NCBI GenBank assembly: GCA_022788085.1
Contig: JALEWA010000022.1
Coordinates: 1 to 37,070, forward strand
DNA from: Lachnospiraceae bacterium
Lineage (GTDB): Bacteria > Bacillota > Clostridia > Lachnospirales > Lachnospiraceae
Direction: 5' to 3'
Length of the DNA: 37,070 bases
Within the stretch, counting starts at the first letter, position 1, and the number at the start of each line of letters is the position of its first letter. Both the position numbers and the translations under genes were made by a program. Below the pieces are notes generated by a model, which did not search any database, was not told where the DNA came from, and saw nothing but the letters and a program-made list of their open reading frames with translations. This document shows, one piece after another, positions 33,183 through 37,070 of this stretch.

Positions 33183-34076
33183 TTATCCTTTATTTTCAAC
33201 CGGAAACTGTATATAGATTGCCATTCCTTCACCCACGCTGCTCTTTGCATATACCGTTCCATTGTAATGTTCTACGACCGCCTTTACCTGTGCCAATCCC
33301 AATCCATTACCGCTCTTACGATTAGAGCCCTGATAATTTAATTCAAAGATATGTGGAACTTCATCAGGGGAAAGTCCATCTCCGTTATCCTTACAAACAA
33401 TGAAGATTCCCTCTTCTCCAATATTGGAAATCGTAATTACAAGACTTCCACTTCGGTTCATGTACTTGATGGAATTATCAATAATATTGCTAAGAAGCAC
33501 AATCATGTATCGCTCATCACATTTCATGTTCAGTGTTTCGAAGGAAGTTGCGAGTTCAAGTCTGATTCCATTCTCCCTGCAAGGCTCTATAAACTTCTCA
33601 TAAACTTTATTAATCACAGAAATCAAGTCTGTTTCCACTGCCACTTCATTCATAGGAAGAAGCATATTGTATTTTTCCTGATTGTTCTTCAGAGAATCCT
33701 CAATTTCCTTTTCCGAAAGCTTACGTAAGAGTTCTTCATTCTCCTTCTGTATGTCCGTCACATCACCTGTAAGCTTCTTTACCTGAATATCAAGCTCTCC
33801 TTTTTCCTGTCTGAGTGCAGCGATTGTTTTGTTCTTCTCCTCTGTATCAGCATCTGTATATTCTGTCCTGTTCTCCTCTGCATCCAGTGCTGCCTGGATG
33901 AATCTGTCCTGACTGATATAGAAATAAGCCATCGTAAGGACTCCATGTAAGGCAAAGAAAAGTAACGCATAATTTCTGTCATTGTTAATCATGAAATACA
34001 GTGATGCAATATAACAGGAAAGCATAATCACAAGGACGACGATTTCTGTTTTTGTTATTTTTTGTATTTTTTTCAT
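33183..34076 (-). CDS. Membrane HATPase protein lacking a visible H-box (histidine-kinase-like)
   Basis: 297 aa. Two membrane segments (about 10-30 and 38-55) are followed by a coiled coil (about 60-125), then a GHKL ATPase domain: N-box NIIDNSIKYMN, G1-type CKDNGDGLS, F-type PHIFELNYQGSNRKSG and G2-type NGLGLAQVKAVVEHYNG. Between the coiled coil and the ATPase domain, where a DHp histidine should be (SLKNNQEKYNMLLPMN), there is no histidine. It could still bind ATP and control a partner, or it phosphorylates a residue I cannot identify. The ATG shares bases with the upstream TGA stop (ATGA overlap), so it is translationally coupled to the response regulator. Confidence 0.8.
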   Translation of the reverse strand: MKKIQKITKTEIVVLVIMLSCYIASLYFMINNDRNYALLFFALHGVLTMAYFYISQDRFIQAALDAEENRTEYTDADTEEKNKTIAALRQEKGELDIQVKKLTGDVTDIQKENEELLRKLSEKEIEDSLKNNQEKYNMLLPMNEVAVETDLISVINKVYEKFIEPCRENGIRLELATSFETLNMKCDERYMIVLLSNIIDNSIKYMNRSGSLVITISNIGEEGIFIVCKDNGDGLSPDEVPHIFELNYQGSNRKSGNGLGLAQVKAVVEHYNGTVYAKSSVGEGMAIYIQFPVENKG

Positions 34077-34471
34077 TTTTCCTTCACATCCTTACGTTTT
34101 TTCATGTATAACAATTTGTTTATCTTCTGGATGAAGGCTTCCTCATCAATAGGCTTTAATGCATAATCATTAGCACCATGCTTAAAGCATTCTAATACGT
34201 GTCCCTTATCGTTATTGGAAGTCAGCATGATAATCGGCATTGCTGATTCTGGATTTGCCCTTATGCGGTCAAGGACTTCAATTCCATTCATTTCCGGCAT
34301 ATCAATATCAAGGATCAGTAAATCAGCTTCTTGGACTTCCAAAAACGCCAATGCCCTATCTGCTTTCGTAAAGCCTCTAAACTCATAATTGCTGCCTAAA
34401 AGTACTTCCAGCATTCTTACAATGATTGCACTGTCATCCAATGCTACGATTCTCTTCTTTCTAACTGCCAT
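34073..34471 (-). CDS. Stand-alone response regulator receiver protein
   Basis: 132 aa, one REC domain only. Acidic pair in IVALDDSA (Asp12/13), phospho-acceptor Asp in LLILDIDMPEMNG (about residue 55), the conserved Thr in IIMLTSNND and Lys in DYALKPIDEE are all present, so it should be phosphorylatable. There is no DNA-binding or other output domain, so it signals by protein contacts or takes part in a phosphorelay. It is 3 bp after the hybrid kinase gene and overlaps the next HATPase gene by 4 bp (ATGA). The likely phosphate donor is the HPt domain of the hybrid kinase. Confidence 0.92.
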   Translation of the reverse strand: MAVRKKRIVALDDSAIIVRMLEVLLGSNYEFRGFTKADRALAFLEVQEADLLILDIDMPEMNGIEVLDRIRANPESAMPIIMLTSNNDKGHVLECFKHGANDYALKPIDEEAFIQKINKLLYMKKRKDVKEK

Positions 34472-34474
34472 CGT

Positions 34475-36778
34475 CTATTCCCCTCCCAAAAGATTTTTCA
34501 AAATATCCATTGCCTTATCATCATCATATTCCATCGCAACTGCTTCTTTCGCAGCTTCCAGATTTTTGCCCCAGCAAAGCCAGCTTTTTTCATGAATCAG
34601 TTTGTCTAACAGTTCCGTCGCCTTATCGGATTCGAATTCTTCCAGAAATGTATTTGCAGTTTTTATCTGTTCCTGCCATTTACTGATATCCGACCATACT
34701 GCATACTCATTTTCATTCTCCACATTTCCCCTGGAAAGCTTTCGAAATACTTCCTGTGTTCTATGTGTCATTTCTTCAAGCTGCTGATAATGTTTTGTCA
34801 GGTATTCCATGTTGCCTTCCTGCGCATTCTTCTCATGCTCCAATGCGCATTCCGCCAGCTTTTCTGCCCCCAGAGTAGCTGCATTTCCCTTTAAGCCATG
34901 CACCTGTATCTTATATCCGGCTGTATCTTTCGTTTCCAGAAAGCTGTTCAGTTTTCCTAAGATTTCATCTGCCTGCCTTACGAACATTCCTGCAAGTTCC
35001 AGATAAGCTTCAAGGTCTTCATGCAAATGAGATAATCCCTTCTCAAGGCTGATGTCATATTTCTGAAGTAACTCTTTGATTTCCTGTTTAACGCTATTGG
35101 AACCTTCTTCCTGTTTTTTCCTGGGGCGCTCTGTACAGATCAATTCCTGAGGGATCAGCCTGGCAACCATCTCTTCGAGTTTTAAAGGATCTATTGGTTT
35201 CGTCAGGATATCATCAAATCCTTCCTCATGATATAACTGTGTCAGTCCTGATACTGCATTGGCTGTCAGCATGACTACAGGTGTCTTATGCTGGTCAAAG
35301 TTCTTATTTTTCCTTAGCTCCCGTAAGGTCTCGATACCGTCCATTTCAGGCATCTGATGATCCATTAATATCAAATGGAATTCTTCCTGTTTAACAATTT
35401 CTAATGCCTTCTTACCGCTTTCTGTCGTTGTGACCTGCACTCCCGTTCTCTTTAGAAGTCCTTTGGCAACCTCTAGATTCATGGAGTTATCATCTACTAC
35501 TAATATCCTGGCTTCCGGTGCATACAGGGTAGTTTGATCATCCTTTGCATTTCTCTCAATGCTCATTTTCTCCTGCATGCTGACCTTTCCAATCGGCTCG
35601 CTGCTCTTAATTTGTTGCGGAATCGTTACAGTAAAGGTCGAACCTTTCTGATATGTACTTTCAAGCTCTAATTTACCTCCCATAAGTTCCAGGAGTGACA
35701 TTGTAATATTCATGCCTAGTCCTGTTCCTTCTATACGTTTATTCTTCTGTGCATCAAGTCTCTTGAAGCTTTCAAAGACAGCATCCTTATCTTCTTGACG
35801 AATACCGATTCCGGTATCCTCTACTGCAATGATTAAATCAATCATATCTTGTGTTTCCGGTTTCTTTTGAAAGCTTAATCTTAGGTTCACCTCACCCTTG
35901 GGTGTATATTTCACGGCATTGGTCAACAGGTTTGTAACAATCTGTTTGATACGGATATCATCACCATATAGTCTTGCCGGTGTATCCGGATCAATATGGA
36001 AATAAATAGCAAGTCCTTTTTCCCTTGCTCTAAGGAAAATCAATCCCCAAAGCTCCTGTAACAACCCCTTCAACTCATACTCTGCTTCCGTCAGTTCCAT
36101 TCGTCTTGCTTCTAATTTTGACATGTCCAGAATATCATTGATTAGAAAATGTAACGTCTTTCCTGCATTTTGCATGTGTAGGGCATACTCAAGAATCTTA
36201 TCATCCTGAGTTTCCCTCAATATCATTTCATTCATGCCCAATACTGCATTGATTGGTGTCCTGATTTCATGGGAAATATTCGATATAAAACGGCTTTTTG
36301 CCTCATTTGCTTCGATTGCCTCATTCTTGGCTGCTTCCAATTCTTCGTTAAGAAGTCTGATTTTATTCAGTGCCATACGTGCATCGCGAAGTTCGTTGAT
36401 TCCTGTCAAATCTTCCATGACTATGACAACAGCCTTTCCTGCTTCCTTGCTGTTAAGATAGCTTACGGAAACAGAAACCCATATTTCCTCTTCCTTCTCT
36501 TTGTCTCCTTTTTTCCCGGCAAGTTTTACTATTTGTCCTCTGACTCTTTTTCTTTCAAAGATAGTACTAAGTACAATCTCATGAAATTCGTCATTTTCTT
36601 CATTTTCTGCCATGAATAAAGCATATGGAAAGCCAATAACGCTGCTGTCAGCATCTAGTAGCTGCATTGCAACGTCATTCATCCGGATAACCGTCCCCTT
36701 TGCATTTATAACAATAATTCCTTCCTGCATGCTGTCCATCATTTCTTCATACAGGATTGCATTTAATTCCGTTCCCAT
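34475..36778 (-). CDS. Hybrid sensor histidine kinase (PAS-HisKA-HATPase-REC-HPt)
   Basis: 767 aa from the ATG at 36778, which has GGGGA upstream; a TTG at 36808 in frame (777 aa) is also possible. Domains: PAS (about 5-110, SMQEGIIVINAKGTVIRMND), coiled linker, HisKA with SRFISNISHEIRTPINAVLG (His about 172), HATPase with VEDTGIGIRQED and GTGLGMNITMSLLELMGG, REC with ILVVDDNS and MDHQMPEMDG (Asp about 472), and HPt with QVHGLKGNAATLG (His about 626). No membrane segment is present, so it is a cytoplasmic sensor; the PAS domain would bind the signal. It is the first gene of the operon and probably starts a phosphorelay to the stand-alone REC protein encoded directly after it. Confidence 0.93.
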   Translation of the reverse strand: MGTELNAILYEEMMDSMQEGIIVINAKGTVIRMNDVAMQLLDADSSVIGFPYALFMAENEENDEFHEIVLSTIFERKRVRGQIVKLAGKKGDKEKEEEIWVSVSVSYLNSKEAGKAVVIVMEDLTGINELRDARMALNKIRLLNEELEAAKNEAIEANEAKSRFISNISHEIRTPINAVLGMNEMILRETQDDKILEYALHMQNAGKTLHFLINDILDMSKLEARRMELTEAEYELKGLLQELWGLIFLRAREKGLAIYFHIDPDTPARLYGDDIRIKQIVTNLLTNAVKYTPKGEVNLRLSFQKKPETQDMIDLIIAVEDTGIGIRQEDKDAVFESFKRLDAQKNKRIEGTGLGMNITMSLLELMGGKLELESTYQKGSTFTVTIPQQIKSSEPIGKVSMQEKMSIERNAKDDQTTLYAPEARILVVDDNSMNLEVAKGLLKRTGVQVTTTESGKKALEIVKQEEFHLILMDHQMPEMDGIETLRELRKNKNFDQHKTPVVMLTANAVSGLTQLYHEEGFDDILTKPIDPLKLEEMVARLIPQELICTERPRKKQEEGSNSVKQEIKELLQKYDISLEKGLSHLHEDLEAYLELAGMFVRQADEILGKLNSFLETKDTAGYKIQVHGLKGNAATLGAEKLAECALEHEKNAQEGNMEYLTKHYQQLEEMTHRTQEVFRKLSRGNVENENEYAVWSDISKWQEQIKTANTFLEEFESDKATELLDKLIHEKSWLCWGKNLEAAKEAVAMEYDDDKAMDILKNLLGGE

Positions 36779-36842
36779 GTTAAATTCCCCATAAATGTTC
36801 TGATTCAAACAGCCCTTTTTATAAATTTTCTTTCTTTTTCAT

Positions 36843-36876
36843 ATTATACACGCAATACCGTTACCAAACCGTTACC
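36843..36876 (-). promoter_or_regulatory. Candidate operon promoter with direct-repeat operator
   Basis: On the minus strand a perfect TATAAT (36843-36848) lies before the first CIS-operon gene. The spot for a -35 box has no good TTGACA match; instead two copies of GGTAACGGT (36857-36865 and 36868-36876) sit 11 bp apart. This pattern suits an activator-dependent promoter. The predicted start of transcription is about 36836. Confidence 0.55.
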
Positions 36877-36898
36877 GCAACACACATTTTTCATACTA

Positions 36899-36938
36899 AA
36901 ACAGCCTTTTTTATCTTTGTTGACAAAAAAGGCTGTTT
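36899..36938 (-). terminator. Hairpin with 14-bp arms between the flanking gene and the CIS operon
   Basis: Arms 36899-36912 and 36925-36938 are exact reverse complements (AAACAGCCTTTTTT and partner) around a 12-base loop. It begins 14 bp after the stop of the right-edge gene. The T-run after the arm is short on both strands, so it is a modest, possibly bidirectional, terminator. Confidence 0.55.
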
Positions 36939-36951
36939 ATATTTATCATTT

Positions 36952-37070
36952 TCAGTTCTTTATAGCATCTTTTATACTATTGAGTTGGGCATTTCTTGAC
37001 TCCGCCCAGGAATATTCCTTCATATATTCTCCGCAATAATTCTGGAGTTCATTGATATTACCGGAAAGTA
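36952..37070 (-). CDS. C-terminal end of an unidentified protein, cut by window edge
   Basis: Only 38 codons and a TGA are visible, ending NAQLNSIKDAIKN. The segment is hydrophilic and helical, with NELQNYCGEYMKEYSWAES. The 'EYSWAES' wording recalls the C-terminal helix of GT4-type glycosyltransferases, but this is far too little for a call. It is followed by a terminator-like hairpin and then the CIS promoter, so it is probably a separate transcription unit. Confidence 0.45.
   Translation of the reverse strand, partial: LSGNINELQNYCGEYMKEYSWAESRNAQLNSIKDAIKN

Noticed and set aside
36809-36938. The first gene's leader has AAAAAGGGCTGTTT, nearly the same as one arm of the upstream hairpin, which could form a switch with alternative pairing.
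   Set aside because: The predicted transcription start (about 36836) lies after the hairpin, so both arms would not be in the same RNA unless there is read-through; the similarity may be chance in AT-rich sequence.
36920-36949. Plus-strand TTGACA with TATCAT 18 bp later, a possible promoter pointing right.
   Set aside because: It lies within the hairpin and would run against the end of the right-edge minus-strand gene; no plus-strand gene is visible after it.
1-37070. A complete prophage.
   Set aside because: No capsid, portal, terminase, lysis, integrase or replication genes; the AAA+ ATPase and DUF4255 cap fit a CIS instead.
1-37070. CRISPR arrays, tRNA or rRNA genes, insertion sequences.
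   Set aside because: No repeat-spacer pattern, no cloverleaf-like sequence or transposase was found when reading the window; coding density leaves almost no room.

Overview
The window looks like the chromosome of a low-to-mid GC monoderm, most likely a Clostridia/Lachnospiraceae-type Firmicute. The reasons are AGGAGG-type ribosome binding sites, several GTG/TTG starts, Gram-positive style signal peptides with no outer-membrane genes, and Firmicute-like protein sequences; the genus cannot be named. Every convincing gene lies on the minus strand, so the operon reads from right to left. It appears to be one operon of about 29 genes in roughly 36 kb, with gaps mostly under 60 bp and several overlaps.

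The operon encodes a complete contractile injection system (CIS) of the phage-tail-like/eCIS type (Afp/PVC relatives). Near 36.84 kb is a likely promoter with a perfect -10 box, a poor -35 and two 11-bp-spaced direct repeats. Downstream (36.8-33.2 kb) comes a signalling block: a hybrid histidine kinase with PAS, HisKA, HATPase, REC and HPt domains, a stand-alone REC protein, and a membrane HATPase protein without an H-box. Next (33.2-22 kb) is an envelope block: a membrane-anchored SH3b protein, a 611-aa baseplate-associated-type protein, a membrane-anchored protein-kinase-like (pseudokinase) protein, a receptor with a degenerate class III cyclase domain and TPR-like tail, a membrane-anchored MORN-repeat protein, a secreted TolC-like coiled-coil protein, and a large secreted protein with a stalk-type C-terminal domain.

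The structural block (22-3.8 kb) follows: DUF4255 tail terminator, an Ig-like accessory protein, a DUF4280 PAAR-like tip, sheath, tube 1, a short CPHC protein overlapping a DUF6760 protein, tube 2, a 661-aa coiled-coil protein (candidate tape measure), two CIS_tube adapters, gpD-like hub, gpV-like spike, gp25, two baseplate-J wedge proteins and a tail protein I. The distal end (3.8-0 kb) holds a STAS protein, an FtsE-like ABC ATPase with no permease, the Afp15-type AAA+ ATPase, and a GNAT acetyltransferase cut by the window edge.

The two most interesting points are these. First, the CPHC/DUF6760 overlap carries a canonical in-phase -1 slippery heptamer (A AAT TTT), which predicts a tail-assembly-chaperone G/GT-type fusion like those of P2 and lambda. 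Second, an envelope and signalling module is built into the CIS operon, which suggests (inference) a membrane- and wall-attached, signal-gated CIS in a Gram-positive cell rather than a simple released particle. No toxin/effector and no tail fibre gene can be recognised in the window.
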